The notes beneath the pieces were generated by a model. It was not told the origin of the DNA. It did no database searches and saw only the letters and a list, made by a program, of their open reading frames with translations. A DNA stretch of 64,000 bases from Affinundibacterium fentianense (GTDB lineage: Bacteria > Pseudomonadota > Gammaproteobacteria > Burkholderiales > Burkholderiaceae_D): positions 124,001 to 188,000 of the forward strand of contig NZ_JAGSPJ010000005.1 of NCBI RefSeq assembly GCF_018139545.1, written 5' to 3'. Below, in pieces: positions 52,652-61,921 of the stretch (positions are counted from its first letter, which is position 1; every line of letters begins with the position of its first letter). Position numbers and translations under genes: made by a program.

Positions 52652-54733
52652 ATGTCCAGCACTACCATAGTCCGCGCCGTTTGTCCCCACGACTGTCCCG
52701 ATACTTGTGCCTTGTTGGTGACTGTCAAAGACGGCGTCGCCACGGAAGTTAAAGGTGATCCAACCCATCCGACGACGGGTGGAGTGCTATGCACCAAAGT
52801 TGCACGCTATACCGAGCGCACTTACCATCCAGATCGTCTCCTTTATCCCCAAAAGCGTGTAGGTAAAAAGGGCGAGGGACAGTTTGAGCGTATCAGCTGG
52901 GAGGAGGCGATACGTGCGATTGCCGCACGCCTAAAAGAAATCGCTGCGCGTGAACCGCTTGCAATTCTACCCTACAGCTATGCGGGTACGATGGGATTGG
53001 TGCAAGGGGAAAGTATGTCCGCTCGAGTGTTGAATAAACTCGGTGCATCGTTTCTGGATCGGACAATTTGTGCTTCTGCCGGTGGGCGTGGCTATCAATA
53101 CACCTTGGGTGATCGGATTGGAACCGATGTAGAGCAAACGCAAAATGCTCGATTAATTATTATTTGGGGTGGTAATCCAATTGCTTCAAATCTACATTTT
53201 TGGACACGTGTTCAAGAGGCAAAGCGAAATGGCGCGAGAATCATTGCGATTGATCCTTATCGCTCATTGACGGCCGAAAAATGTCATCAGCATATTGCGA
53301 TTTCACCCGGAACAGACTCCGCGCTTGCGTTGGGGATGATGCATGTATTGATCCGCGATGACTTGTTAGATCACGACTATATTGAGCGATACACTTTAGG
53401 TTTTGCCGCTTTACGCGAGAGGGTCGCTGAATGGACCCCAGAGCGAGTCGCAAAGACCTGCGGCATTAGTGTGGAGGAAGTCGTTGAGCTGAGCCGCGCC
53501 TATGGTGAGGGGGCGCAACGTGGTGAGCCGAGTCTGATTCGTATGAACTACGGCGTGCAACGATCACATGGCGGCGGGATGGCGGTCAGAAATATCGCCT
53601 GTTTGCCAGCATTGGTTGGTGCATGGCGCCATGCGGCAGGTGGCGTATTGCTATCGGCCTCAGGCAGCTTTGTGAAAAATACCGCGCTGCTAGAAAGGCT
53701 GGATTTGTTCCCGCAACAGCAAGCACGTCGCACCATTAATATGAGCGATATTGGTAACAGCTTGCTGCACCCAGGCTCGTTGGAATTTGGTCCAAAGATA
53801 GAAGCGCTGATTGTATATAATTCGAATCCGGTTGCGATCGCACCAGAGTCTGCAAAAGTCGCTCAAGGTTTTGCTCGTGACGATTTATTTACGGTCGTGC
53901 TCGAACACTTCCAAACGGATACCGCTGACTATGCGGATATTTTATTGCCAGCAACCACACAATTAGAACACGTCGATGCCCATGCTTCGTATGGACATCG
54001 CTACATGATGGCGAACAACGCTGCGATTGCTCCGATGGGCGAGGCAAAGTCAAACGCTGAAATTTTTCGATTGCTAGCAAAAGAACTTGGTTTTACTGAC
54101 GCCTGTTTTTCTGAATCGGATGATGCGTTGGGTGCGCAAGCGTTTAATTATGAGCATGAAAGAAGCGCCCATACCAATTGGCGTGCACTCAAAGAGCAAG
54201 GTTGGTCAAAATTGCGGCTACCAGAAATTCCATTCGCGCAGGGGGGCTTTACCACTCCTTCAGGTAAATGTGAGTTTTACAGTGAACAAATGTTGGCAGC
54301 AGGATTGGATCCTTTGCCTACCTACATTCCTCCTTACGAATCTCCAGCCAGCAATCCAGAATTGGCAGCAAAATATCCACTTGCAATGATTTCGCCACCT
54401 GCCCGTAATTTCTTGAATTCGACTTTTGTGAACGTGCAAAGTTTACGCGATACAGAAGGAGAGCCGCATCTTGATTTGCATCCACAGGATGCTGCGCAAC
54501 GCCAAATTCAAGCGGGTGACATGGTTCGAATCTTCAATGATCGGGGCAGTTTTGTTGCAAAGGCACGGATCACCGATAAAGCGCGACAAGGCCTGGTTGT
54601 TGGTCTATCGATCTGGTGGAAAAAACTAGCGTCTGATCATAAAAATGCGAATGAAGTCACGAGTCAACGTCTCACTGATATGGGTGGTGGCCCGACTTTT
54701 TACGATCTATTGGTACAAGTAGAGAAGACCTAG
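52652..54733 (+). CDS. cytoplasmic molybdopterin oxidoreductase
   Basis: Member of the DMSO-reductase superfamily of bis-MGD enzymes; substrate unknown. The 693 residues begin with a 4Fe-4S motif, Cys11-x3-Cys15-x3-Cys19-x27-Cys47 (CPHDCPDTC ... GVLCTKV), then cofactor motifs such as IIWGGNPIASNLHFW, RMNYGVQRSHGGGMAVRN, YNSNPVAIAP, LLPATTQLEHVD, and the C-terminal molybdopterin-binding domain (RQIQAGDMVRIFNDRG). There is no Tat or other signal, so it is cytosolic. AAGGA at 52642-52646 supports ATG 52652. No accessory redox subunits are adjacent, so electron partners must be encoded elsewhere. Confidence 0.9.
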   Translation: MSSTTIVRAVCPHDCPDTCALLVTVKDGVATEVKGDPTHPTTGGVLCTKVARYTERTYHPDRLLYPQKRVGKKGEGQFERISWEEAIRAIAARLKEIAAREPLAILPYSYAGTMGLVQGESMSARVLNKLGASFLDRTICASAGGRGYQYTLGDRIGTDVEQTQNARLIIIWGGNPIASNLHFWTRVQEAKRNGARIIAIDPYRSLTAEKCHQHIAISPGTDSALALGMMHVLIRDDLLDHDYIERYTLGFAALRERVAEWTPERVAKTCGISVEEVVELSRAYGEGAQRGEPSLIRMNYGVQRSHGGGMAVRNIACLPALVGAWRHAAGGVLLSASGSFVKNTALLERLDLFPQQQARRTINMSDIGNSLLHPGSLEFGPKIEALIVYNSNPVAIAPESAKVAQGFARDDLFTVVLEHFQTDTADYADILLPATTQLEHVDAHASYGHRYMMANNAAIAPMGEAKSNAEIFRLLAKELGFTDACFSESDDALGAQAFNYEHERSAHTNWRALKEQGWSKLRLPEIPFAQGGFTTPSGKCEFYSEQMLAAGLDPLPTYIPPYESPASNPELAAKYPLAMISPPARNFLNSTFVNVQSLRDTEGEPHLDLHPQDAAQRQIQAGDMVRIFNDRGSFVAKARITDKARQGLVVGLSIWWKKLASDHKNANEVTSQRLTDMGGGPTFYDLLVQVEKT

Positions 54734-54925
54734 CGCAGGGTTCAAAGCGAACGCGATTCGCACATAGTGGGCTTCGGCCCACAAAAAACAAAGCCAATTT
54801 GTCGACGGATGTCTTCATTCATCTGTGCTTTGTTTCTGTTTGCATTGCACGCGCTATCCATGTTGCGACGCAATAAATCCTAGAGAGTTTGCTCAGTTTT
54901 GCTTTATTTTGCGCGGCATATTTGC

Positions 54926-54937
54926 ACCATGCATGGT
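54926..54937. promoter_or_regulatory. perfect palindrome upstream of fadD-like gene
   Basis: ACCATGCATGGT, 12 bases, flanked on both sides by TTGCAC. It is centred about 55 bases before the transcription start predicted from the extended -10 at 54972-54980. Candidate operator; regulator unknown. Confidence 0.4.
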
Positions 54938-54971
54938 CATTGCACGCGTCATCGTGTATCGTGTTGGTGCA

Positions 54972-54980
54972 TGTTATATT
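54972..54980 (+). promoter_or_regulatory. extended -10 promoter element for fadD-like gene
   Basis: TGTTATATT fits the extended -10 pattern TGnTATAAT with one mismatch. The -35 region is poor. Transcription would begin near 54987. Confidence 0.4.
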
Positions 54981-55058
54981 TGAAAATCGTTCGCTGATTT
55001 TGGATTGTCAGTTGATGACCATCAGTATCAAAAGCTCACTATAAAAACGGAGACAATA

Positions 55059-56750
55059 ATGACCACAGACAAATTTTGGTTGAAATCTTATCCCCCTGGC
55101 GTACCAGCCGAAATCGATGTCACGCAGTATAAATCTCTTGTGCATTTGCTAGATGAAGCGTTTAAGACTTTTGCAGAACGCAATGCCTATGTCTGCATGG
55201 ATAAGTTCATGACATACGGTGAAGTCGATGTTATGTCGAAAAAAGTTGCAGCTTGGTTGCAAAGTCGGGGGTTAAAGAAGGGCGCGCGCGTGGCCGTCAT
55301 GATGCCCAATGTTCTTCAGTACCCAGTCGCACTGGCTGCCATTTTACGCGCTGGCTATATCGTCGTGAACGTCAATCCTTTGTATACCCATCGTGAATTA
55401 GAACACCAATTGAAAGACTCTGGTGCAGAAGCAATTTTCGTCCTTGAGAATTTTGCGATTACTTTGGAGCAAGCCATTGCGCATACCGACGTGAAGCATG
55501 TCGTTGTTTGCTCTATGGGGGACTTGTTGGGTGGCTTGAAAGGCACGATTGTCAATTTGGTCGTTCGGCACGTCAAAAAATTGGTCCCCGCTTTTAATCT
55601 GCCAGGGTCATTCCGTTTCAAGGATATCGTCGCACAAGGTGCGTCGATGAAGTTTCAACCATCCGAAGCAAAACTGGACGATGTCGCCTTCCTGCAATAC
55701 ACAGGTGGTACCACTGGCGTGTCTAAAGGCGCTGTTTTGAGTCACCGCAACGTGGTTGCCAATGTTCTACAAAATCATGCTTGGTTGAAGCCAAGTATGG
55801 ATGCGCATAAAGATACGCCACAACTTACTTTTGTGTGTGCTTTGCCGCTGTATCACATTTTTGCACTGACCGTTTGTAATATGGTGGGGACGCGGATTGG
55901 TGGCTTAAATATCTTGATTCCTAACCCGCGAGACATTCCAGGCTTTGTGAAAGAACTCAAAAAGTACAAAGTCAATATTTTCCCAGCGGTGAATACCTTG
56001 TATAACGCTTTGCTACACAACCCAGAATTCGCGAACACGGATTTTTCTGGCTACTTGTGTTGCACGGGTGGTGGCATGGCCGTGCAAAAAGCAGTTGCTG
56101 AAAAATGGAAAGAGGTAACTGGTTGCGCGATTGCTGAAGGGTATGGATTATCTGAGACGTCACCAGTGGCGACAGCGAACTATGCCGATTCCAAGGAATT
56201 CACGGGCAGCATAGGTCTACCAATTTCTTCGACGGAAATCGCGATTTTGGATGATGATGGCAAGCCAGTTCCCTTGGGTGAGAGTGGTGAGATTGCGATT
56301 CGTGGGCCGCAAGTGATGTTAGGTTATTGGAATCGTCCAGACGAAACAGCCAATTCGTTTACATCGGATGGATTCTTTAAGTCAGGTGATATCGGCGTGA
56401 TGGATGAGCGCGGCTTTACAAAAATTGTTGATCGCAAAAAAGATATGATTTTGGTGTCAGGGTTTAATGTTTACCCAACTGAAATCGAAGGCGTGATTGC
56501 TGGTCATCCTGGTGTTTTAGAATGTGCTTGTGTAGGCGTTCCCGACGAAAACTCTGGGGAAGCAGTGAAACTCTACGTGGTTCGTAAAGATCCATCCCTG
56601 ACCAAAGAAGCTTTGATGGCTTTCTGTAAAGAAGAATTTACTGGGTACAAAAAACCGAAGTATATTGAATTCCGTACAGAGCTACCGAAAACGAATGTCG
56701 GAAAAATTTTACGCCGTGCTCTACGCGATGAGGTCAAAGCGGCCAAGTAA
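55059..56750 (+). CDS. long-chain acyl-CoA ligase (FadD type)
   Basis: Activates fatty acids to acyl-CoA by ATP through an acyl-adenylate. The 563 residues contain the adenylate-forming motifs YTGGTTGVSKGA (P-loop-like), EGYGLSETSP, the Asp in FFKSGDIGVMDERG, DRKKDMILVSGFNVYPTEIE (the fatty-acid signature) and the catalytic Lys in LPKTNVGKILRR. The start ATG 55059 has GGAGA before it; a longer frame from 55005 is not conserved. This closely follows E. coli FadD in length and motifs, but Burkholderiales have several paralogues, so I withhold the symbol. Confidence 0.92.
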   Translation: MTTDKFWLKSYPPGVPAEIDVTQYKSLVHLLDEAFKTFAERNAYVCMDKFMTYGEVDVMSKKVAAWLQSRGLKKGARVAVMMPNVLQYPVALAAILRAGYIVVNVNPLYTHRELEHQLKDSGAEAIFVLENFAITLEQAIAHTDVKHVVVCSMGDLLGGLKGTIVNLVVRHVKKLVPAFNLPGSFRFKDIVAQGASMKFQPSEAKLDDVAFLQYTGGTTGVSKGAVLSHRNVVANVLQNHAWLKPSMDAHKDTPQLTFVCALPLYHIFALTVCNMVGTRIGGLNILIPNPRDIPGFVKELKKYKVNIFPAVNTLYNALLHNPEFANTDFSGYLCCTGGGMAVQKAVAEKWKEVTGCAIAEGYGLSETSPVATANYADSKEFTGSIGLPISSTEIAILDDDGKPVPLGESGEIAIRGPQVMLGYWNRPDETANSFTSDGFFKSGDIGVMDERGFTKIVDRKKDMILVSGFNVYPTEIEGVIAGHPGVLECACVGVPDENSGEAVKLYVVRKDPSLTKEALMAFCKEEFTGYKKPKYIEFRTELPKTNVGKILRRALRDEVKAAK

Positions 56751-56813
56751 ATCAGCCAAGTAAGTTAGCGTCAAGAATCGAAATGCGCAGCAGATTGGTT
56801 CGAAAAGTAGGAT

Positions 56814-56843
56814 AAAAAAAGAGAGCGGTTGCTCTCTTTTTTT
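56814..56843. terminator. bidirectional intrinsic terminator
   Basis: Seven A residues plus GAGAGC (56814-56826) pair with GCTCTC plus seven T residues (56831-56843) around a GGTT loop, between the convergent fadD-like and solute-binding genes. Confidence 0.94.
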
Positions 56844-56867
56844 GCGTCAAAAAATAGAAGGAAGCTG

Positions 56868-57638
56868 CTATTTTTTTGATTTGATTAAGGCTTCTTCGGG
56901 AAGATATTTTTTCTGTATGCGTGCAAAGGTTTTGTCTTTTTTAATCGCTTCTAATGCCTGATTCCAACGCTCGACGATCGCACGATCCGTTTTTAATGAG
57001 ACGGCGATATACAATTCACTCTTGAATAATTCAAAGACTAGTTTGACATCCTTCGCGTTATATCCTGACGCCACAGCAAGACTTTCCACCCCGAGACGGG
57101 AATCTGTATACACAGAAATGCGCCCCATCATGAGTTTCTTGAAGCTTGACATGTTTGAGCCAGCGCGATCGAGATTGGTAAAACCCATACGGGTTAAGGT
57201 TTGGTCACGAATGTCATTTCTGTATACGCCAATTAAAGGGATTTTCTTTGCTTCTTCCAAATTATGTATTTCAAGATCGGTATCCGACTTTGCATACAGC
57301 CCATAAACATTTGCCATAATCGGACCTATCCATTGATAGCTGTGTTCACGCTCAGGTGTTCTCGCCATGCTGAATAGAATGGTATTGGGATTGTTATTAA
57401 TTTTGTCGAGGCCGCGCGACCAAGGAACGACCTGAATTAAATCCGTATTCCCGATGCGCTTTTGAATTTCTCGCACAATTTCGATACTTAAGCCAGTCAG
57501 TTGGCGATTGGCGTCATAAAACTGAAGTGGCCTATCTTCTTCACAATAAATGGATAGTTGCTGAGCAGATGCCATGCTTGCGTGCAAGCATGCACACAAC
57601 ACCAGCAAGGAAGAAAACAGTGTCAATCGTCTTGCCAT
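56868..57638 (-). CDS. periplasmic solute-binding protein (SBP_bac_3 type)
   Basis: The 256 residues start with a signal peptide (about 1-25, ending MASAQQ) and continue with an amino-acid-binding-type domain: LSIYCEEDRPLQFYDANRQLTGLSIEIVREI read as the ligand-domain start, LFSMARTPEREHSYQWIGP, and the terminal ALEAIKKDKTFARIQKKYLPEE. It has no permease or ATPase genes beside it. Such orphan binding proteins in this group are often annotated as transporter substrate-binding proteins of unknown ligand. Confidence 0.85.
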   Translation of the reverse strand: MARRLTLFSSLLVLCACLHASMASAQQLSIYCEEDRPLQFYDANRQLTGLSIEIVREIQKRIGNTDLIQVVPWSRGLDKINNNPNTILFSMARTPEREHSYQWIGPIMANVYGLYAKSDTDLEIHNLEEAKKIPLIGVYRNDIRDQTLTRMGFTNLDRAGSNMSSFKKLMMGRISVYTDSRLGVESLAVASGYNAKDVKLVFELFKSELYIAVSLKTDRAIVERWNQALEAIKKDKTFARIQKKYLPEEALIKSKK

Positions 57639-57764
57639 TTTCTACACCGCCCTTATTGATTGAATCGGACTTCACGACTCGATTAACTTCGACTAAACAT
57701 CCTGAATCGTCTCGTTAGTATCAACGACGAATCGACCCCACACAAAGCTTGTTCGATTCGTTTT

Positions 57765-58193
57765 CTACAACTGCGCGTGTGGGCGATCAATCGCATCCAA
57801 AGGCGGAATCTGGCGCGGTTTCCGATGTTCGTCAGTTGCAACATACGTCAACGTTGCCTCGGTTACTTTGACTGTATCTGCTTGGAGTCGATTGCGTTCT
57901 GCATAAACTTCAACGGATACCGTAATGGAAGTATTGCCGACTTTGACTACCTCTGCATAAAAAGAAAGCAGGTCGCCGACAAAGACAGGCTGTTTGAACA
58001 GGAAGGAATTCACCGCGATCGTCGCGACTCGTCCATTCGCTCGTCGTGCCGCGGGCACTGCTCCGGCAATATCGACTTGCGCCATGATCCACCCACCAAA
58101 CACGTCGCCGTGAATGTTGGCATCTGATGGCATAGGCATCATGCGTATCGTTGGCATGCCAGCAGGAAGGGATGTTTTATGATGATCTGACAT
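57765..58193 (-). CDS. acyl-CoA thioesterase, hotdog fold (YciA-like)
   Basis: Hydrolyses acyl-CoA to free acid and CoA. The 142 residues from ATG 58193 have the hotdog signature MPSDANIHGDVFGGWIMAQVD with the catalytic Asn/His/Asp region, then AVNSFLFKQPVFVGDLLSFYAEVVKVG. GAGGAA on the minus strand supports this start; the frame runs on to 58328 without conservation. It is divergent from the ATM1-type exporter with 148 bases between. Confidence 0.9.
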   Translation of the reverse strand: MSDHHKTSLPAGMPTIRMMPMPSDANIHGDVFGGWIMAQVDIAGAVPAARRANGRVATIAVNSFLFKQPVFVGDLLSFYAEVVKVGNTSITVSVEVYAERNRLQADTVKVTEATLTYVATDEHRKPRQIPPLDAIDRPHAQL

Positions 58194-58341
58194 GGCATTT
58201 CCTCTTGAATTGTCTGAAAAGCGTACAATCACCAGTTCGTGCGACGAAAAGCATGTGAAATCGAGTCTATCGCCCGATTTGATCTTTTTGTCGATTACGT
58301 AATTGTTTTCCCTTGAATGATATAACAAATTGAGTCAAATT

Positions 58342-60210
58342 ATGCGCGGTCGCTCAAGTTCTCGACATGATAGTCTTGCTCCCTCAACTTCTGTGGCACG
58401 AGGAGACTGGTCGACGGTCAAGACTTTATTGCCCTATTTATGGGCCTACAAATGGCGAGTGATGCTGGCCTTAGGTTTTTTGGTCGGCGCAAAGCTTGCT
58501 AATGTTGGCGTGCCTTTGGTACTGAAAGACTTAGTCGATCGTTTAAGCTACACGCCTTCCAATCCGCATGCGATGTTGGTACTGCCCTTGAGCGCACTTT
58601 TGGCTTATGGCGCCTTGCGCTTATCGACCACCTTATTTACGGAATTACGTGAATTTGTTTTCGCGAGAGTAACGCAGAGAGCTGTTCGAACCATCGCTTT
58701 GAAAGTGTTTCGACATTTGCATGCTCTTTCTCTACGCTTTCATCTAAATCGTCAAACAGGCGGGATGACCCGCGATATTGAGCGTGGAACGCGAGCTGTT
58801 TCGTCATTGGTGTCATTTGCTTTGTTTAGCATCGTACCAACCCTATTAGAAATTACCTTGGTATTGACCTATCTGTTTTTACATTACGACAAATGGTTTG
58901 CATTGATCACCATCGTTGCCCTAGTAACGTATATTGTTTTTACGATCGCTGTGACGGAATGGCGTACCCATTTTAGACGCACGATGAATGAATTAGATTC
59001 CAAAGCCAGTACGAAAGCAATCGACTCGTTATTGAATTATGAGACGGTAAAGTATTTTGGTAATGAGGAATATGAAGCGCAACGTTACGACAAGGGTTTG
59101 CAAAGTTACGAGCATGCCGCGATCAAATCGCAATCAAGCTTATCGATGTTGAACGCCGGACAATCCCTGATCATTGCGACGGCGGTGACCTGTATTTTGT
59201 GGCGCGCAGCAGAAGGTGTGATCGCAGGGAGTATGACGATTGGTGATTTGGTGTTGGTCAATGCTTTTATGATACAGCTCTATATTCCTTTGAATTTTTT
59301 GGGCGTTTTGTACCGAGAAATTAAACAGAGTTTAGCTGATATGGAAAAGCTGTTTTCCTTGCTAGACCAAAGTAAAGAAATTGCTGATAAAGAACACGCA
59401 CCGTCCTTGCTACTCAGTGCTCATGGATCGCCCGAAGTGAGATTTCAGCACGTGAATTTTAGCTACGAAGCGAAACGTCAGATCTTATTTGACGTTGATT
59501 TTACGATTGCTGCTGGTAGCACGACCGCAGTTGTCGGGCATAGTGGTTCGGGTAAATCGACCTTATCAAGATTACTGTTCCGTTTTTATGATATTCAAGC
59601 TGGTGCTATCTTAATTGATGGCCAAAACATCTTGGACGTAACGCAGCAATCCTTGCGTCAAGCCATTGGTATTGTTCCGCAGGATACCGTGCTATTTAAC
59701 GATACGATCGCTTATAACATTGCATATGGCAAACCGGGAGCAAGTGAAGAAGAAGTGATTGCCGTTGCTAAAGCAGCCTACATCCATGATTTTATTGTGA
59801 GTTTGCCGGATGGATATCAAACCATGGTGGGGGAGCGTGGTTTGAAGCTGTCTGGCGGTGAAAAGCAAAGAGTCGCGATTGCGCGCACCTTGTTGAAGAA
59901 TCCTGTGATTATGATCTTTGATGAGGCAACCTCGGCGCTGGATTCAAAGTCAGAGCAAATGATCCAAACCCAGCTAAAACAAATCGCAAAGAGTCGAACC
60001 AGTTTGGTCATTGCCCATCGTTTGTCAACCATTGTCGATGCGCAGCAGATCTTGGTCATGGATAAAGGGACAATCATCGAACGTGGCACGCACCACCAAT
60101 TGATGGCACTGGCTGGCGCCTACGCGCAAATGTGGGAGCGTCAGCAGCACAGTAATTCAGGCACATCACCGGACGCATTTGATGGGATTCAAACTGAGAT
60201 TCAGAATTAA
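58342..60210 (+). CDS. ATM1-type ABC exporter (fused membrane and ATPase domains)
   Basis: Half-transporter of the ABCB7/ATM1/HMT1 family; relatives export glutathione-linked or sulfur-containing compounds and metals. The 622 residues have six membrane helices in the N-terminal 320 residues, including NRQTGGMTRDIERGTRAVSSLVSF, which is the family signature, and DSLLNYETVKYFGNE. The ATPase domain has Walker A GHSGSGKST, LSGGEKQRVAIART, Walker B IMIFDEATSALD and switch His in IAHRLST. A TTG at 58330 would add four residues; no clear ribosome site marks either start. Confidence 0.92.
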   Translation: MRGRSSSRHDSLAPSTSVARGDWSTVKTLLPYLWAYKWRVMLALGFLVGAKLANVGVPLVLKDLVDRLSYTPSNPHAMLVLPLSALLAYGALRLSTTLFTELREFVFARVTQRAVRTIALKVFRHLHALSLRFHLNRQTGGMTRDIERGTRAVSSLVSFALFSIVPTLLEITLVLTYLFLHYDKWFALITIVALVTYIVFTIAVTEWRTHFRRTMNELDSKASTKAIDSLLNYETVKYFGNEEYEAQRYDKGLQSYEHAAIKSQSSLSMLNAGQSLIIATAVTCILWRAAEGVIAGSMTIGDLVLVNAFMIQLYIPLNFLGVLYREIKQSLADMEKLFSLLDQSKEIADKEHAPSLLLSAHGSPEVRFQHVNFSYEAKRQILFDVDFTIAAGSTTAVVGHSGSGKSTLSRLLFRFYDIQAGAILIDGQNILDVTQQSLRQAIGIVPQDTVLFNDTIAYNIAYGKPGASEEEVIAVAKAAYIHDFIVSLPDGYQTMVGERGLKLSGGEKQRVAIARTLLKNPVIMIFDEATSALDSKSEQMIQTQLKQIAKSRTSLVIAHRLSTIVDAQQILVMDKGTIIERGTHHQLMALAGAYAQMWERQQHSNSGTSPDAFDGIQTEIQN

Positions 60211-60239
60211 ATTTAATTTATTTTTTTGCGGTAATTGTT

Positions 60240-61199
60240 ATGGAAACAAAGTGGCTGGAAGATTTCGTTTCGCTTGCAGAAACCAATAGCTTTAGTCGTT
60301 CTGCGGAGTTGCGGCACGTCACTCAACCTGCATTCTCGCGTCGAATTCAATCGCTTGAAGCTTGGTTGGGCGCAGATCTCATTGATCGTACTTCCTACCC
60401 CACCCGTTTGACGCATGCTGGGGAAATTTTCTTTGAACAGGCAATCGCGATGCTTGGGCAGATCAATAATGCGCGCGCCTTGTTGCGAGGGAAGCGAACC
60501 TCGATACAAACGACGGTTGATTTTGCTGTTCCCCACACGTTATCACTTACATTTGTACCTAAATGGCTAAGTGAGTTGCAAACCAATTTTGGTGATATTA
60601 ACAGTCGCTTGTTAGCATTAAACGTGCATGATGCAGTGATGAGTCTTGCCGAAGGTGGATGTGATCTGATGCTGTGTTATCACCATCCTCAACAGCCTTT
60701 GCTCTTGGATCCTGCACAGTACGACATGATTAGCATGGGTACAGAAACCGTCCGTGCCTATGCGAGGTGTGATAAATCTGGACAGCCTGATTTTATTTTG
60801 CCAGGAACGATCGACGCGCCTTTACCGTTTTTAGCCTACGCGAACAATGCCTATCTCGATCGCATGGTCGATCTCATTTTGAATCAACCAAAACAAGCCC
60901 TGCATTTGGATAAATGCTATGAAACTGATATGGCCGAAGGACTCAAAATGATGGCATTGGAGGGACGGGGTATTGCCTTCTTGCCCGAATCTGCGGTGAT
61001 ACGTGAACTGAAACAAAAGCAGCTCGCGCGTGCGGATGGCGGAGTCGATACATGGGAAGTGAAAATGGAAATTCGTCTCTATCGAGAGCGACCTTCTGAA
61101 CAAAAGCCGGGTAAACAGATTGTGGCGAAATTGTGGGACTACCTCTTGCAAAAATCGCAGTTGGCTAGCCGTTCGAGGACAGTGCGTTCACAACGTTAG
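60240..61199 (+). CDS. LysR-family transcription regulator (HypT/YjiE-like)
   Basis: The 319-residue regulator has an N-terminal winged helix-turn-helix (about 1-60; METKWLEDFVSLAETNSFSRSAELRHVTQPAFSRRIQSLE, split as the recognition segment TQPAFSRRIQSLE) and a C-terminal effector domain. The N-terminus resembles the hypochlorite-responsive HypT/YjiE group, but the inducer cannot be inferred. It lies 29 bases after the ABC exporter on the same strand, so may be co-transcribed. A 14-base palindrome follows it at 61251. Confidence 0.87.
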   Translation: METKWLEDFVSLAETNSFSRSAELRHVTQPAFSRRIQSLEAWLGADLIDRTSYPTRLTHAGEIFFEQAIAMLGQINNARALLRGKRTSIQTTVDFAVPHTLSLTFVPKWLSELQTNFGDINSRLLALNVHDAVMSLAEGGCDLMLCYHHPQQPLLLDPAQYDMISMGTETVRAYARCDKSGQPDFILPGTIDAPLPFLAYANNAYLDRMVDLILNQPKQALHLDKCYETDMAEGLKMMALEGRGIAFLPESAVIRELKQKQLARADGGVDTWEVKMEIRLYRERPSEQKPGKQIVAKLWDYLLQKSQLASRSRTVRSQR

Positions 61200-61250
61200 A
61201 GCAGTAGGCCTGATCAACTCAATGTGAACAAATGTTAATCCGTTCAATAA

Positions 61251-61264
61251 TTGCGATATCGCAA
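61251..61264. promoter_or_regulatory. perfect 14-base palindrome upstream of the CZB gene
   Basis: TTGCGATATCGCAA lies between the LysR gene and the CZB gene, 114 bases before the latter's start. A looser TGAAC/GTTCA inverted repeat is 10-30 bases upstream. Candidate regulator binding site. Confidence 0.4.
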
Positions 61265-61377
61265 CGATTGTCAGAATGTGCTCTGCACTGGCTTGTGTAT
61301 CAATCTCCGATATTTTAAGATCAAGCGATGAGGGATGTACCTCAACGATAGTTCTAACGAATTTTTTGGAGTCAAAT

Positions 61378-61731
61378 ATGGATTTAACACAAGCCGTTGC
61401 TAAACACGTTGAATGGAAAACAAAGTTGCGGGCGGCGATCGCAAAAAAAGAGCAATTAGATGAAAAAACTATTAGTGCGGATAATTGTTGTGATTTAGGG
61501 AAATGGCTGCACGGTGCAGCGAAACCTAGCGTTGGAACTTTGCCAGCGTATAAAGATACGGTACTTAAACACGCGGCTTTTCATAAAGAAGCGGGTAAGG
61601 TAGCAAGTGCCATCAATGCTAAAAAATTCACAGAAGCAGAAGCAATGTTGGGAAACGGAACGGCGTATGCGAGCGCATCAACTGCGGTCGGCATTGCGAT
61701 TGCTAATCTGAAAAAAGAAGCGGGGATGTAG
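61378..61731 (+). CDS. stand-alone CZB zinc-binding protein
   Basis: Chemoreceptor zinc-binding domain, which in other proteins is attached to chemoreceptors or diguanylate cyclases and senses zinc or oxidants. The 117 residues have all four ligands of the 3His/1Cys site: the His of KHVEWKTKLR, the Cys of CCDLGKWLHG with its His, and the HAAFH motif. Here no other domain is attached. GGAG at 61368-61371 supports ATG 61378; the longer frame from 61276 is unlikely. A strong terminator follows. Confidence 0.88.
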   Translation: MDLTQAVAKHVEWKTKLRAAIAKKEQLDEKTISADNCCDLGKWLHGAAKPSVGTLPAYKDTVLKHAAFHKEAGKVASAINAKKFTEAEAMLGNGTAYASASTAVGIAIANLKKEAGM

Positions 61732-61802
61732 TAGCGATCAATAGGCTTTATCAGATGTAAAGAAGTCGTGATGCGATATTGATAATCTAGTGCCGATAGC
61801 GA

Positions 61803-61837
61803 AGATGCCTAGCTGTGAAGTTAGGCATCTTTTTTTA
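61803..61837 (+). terminator. intrinsic terminator of the CZB gene
   Basis: AGATGCCTA (61803-61811) pairs with TAGGCATCT (61822-61830), followed by a run of eight T residues. Confidence 0.93.
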
Positions 61838-61921
61838 TGGCAATCTAATCGATCGCAACAAGCAACTAATCAAACTTTAGCTTGTATACATTCGCATGCA
61901 GACTAAAGGAACTTAGCGTGT

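Larger units (their letters stand above)
54734..55058. other. intergenic region upstream of the fadD-like gene
   Basis: 325 bases, no gene seen. Contents: a hairpin GTGGGC-TTCG-GCCCAC (54767-54782) followed by A residues rather than T, a longer inverted repeat bounded by ACAAAGC/GCTTTGT, the palindrome at 54926-54937 and an extended -10 at 54972-54980. Confidence 0.6.

Noticed and set aside
54767..54782. GTGGGC-TTCG-GCCCAC as terminator of the molybdoenzyme gene
   Set aside because: The stem is followed by A residues, not T, on the + strand, and by no T-run on the other strand.
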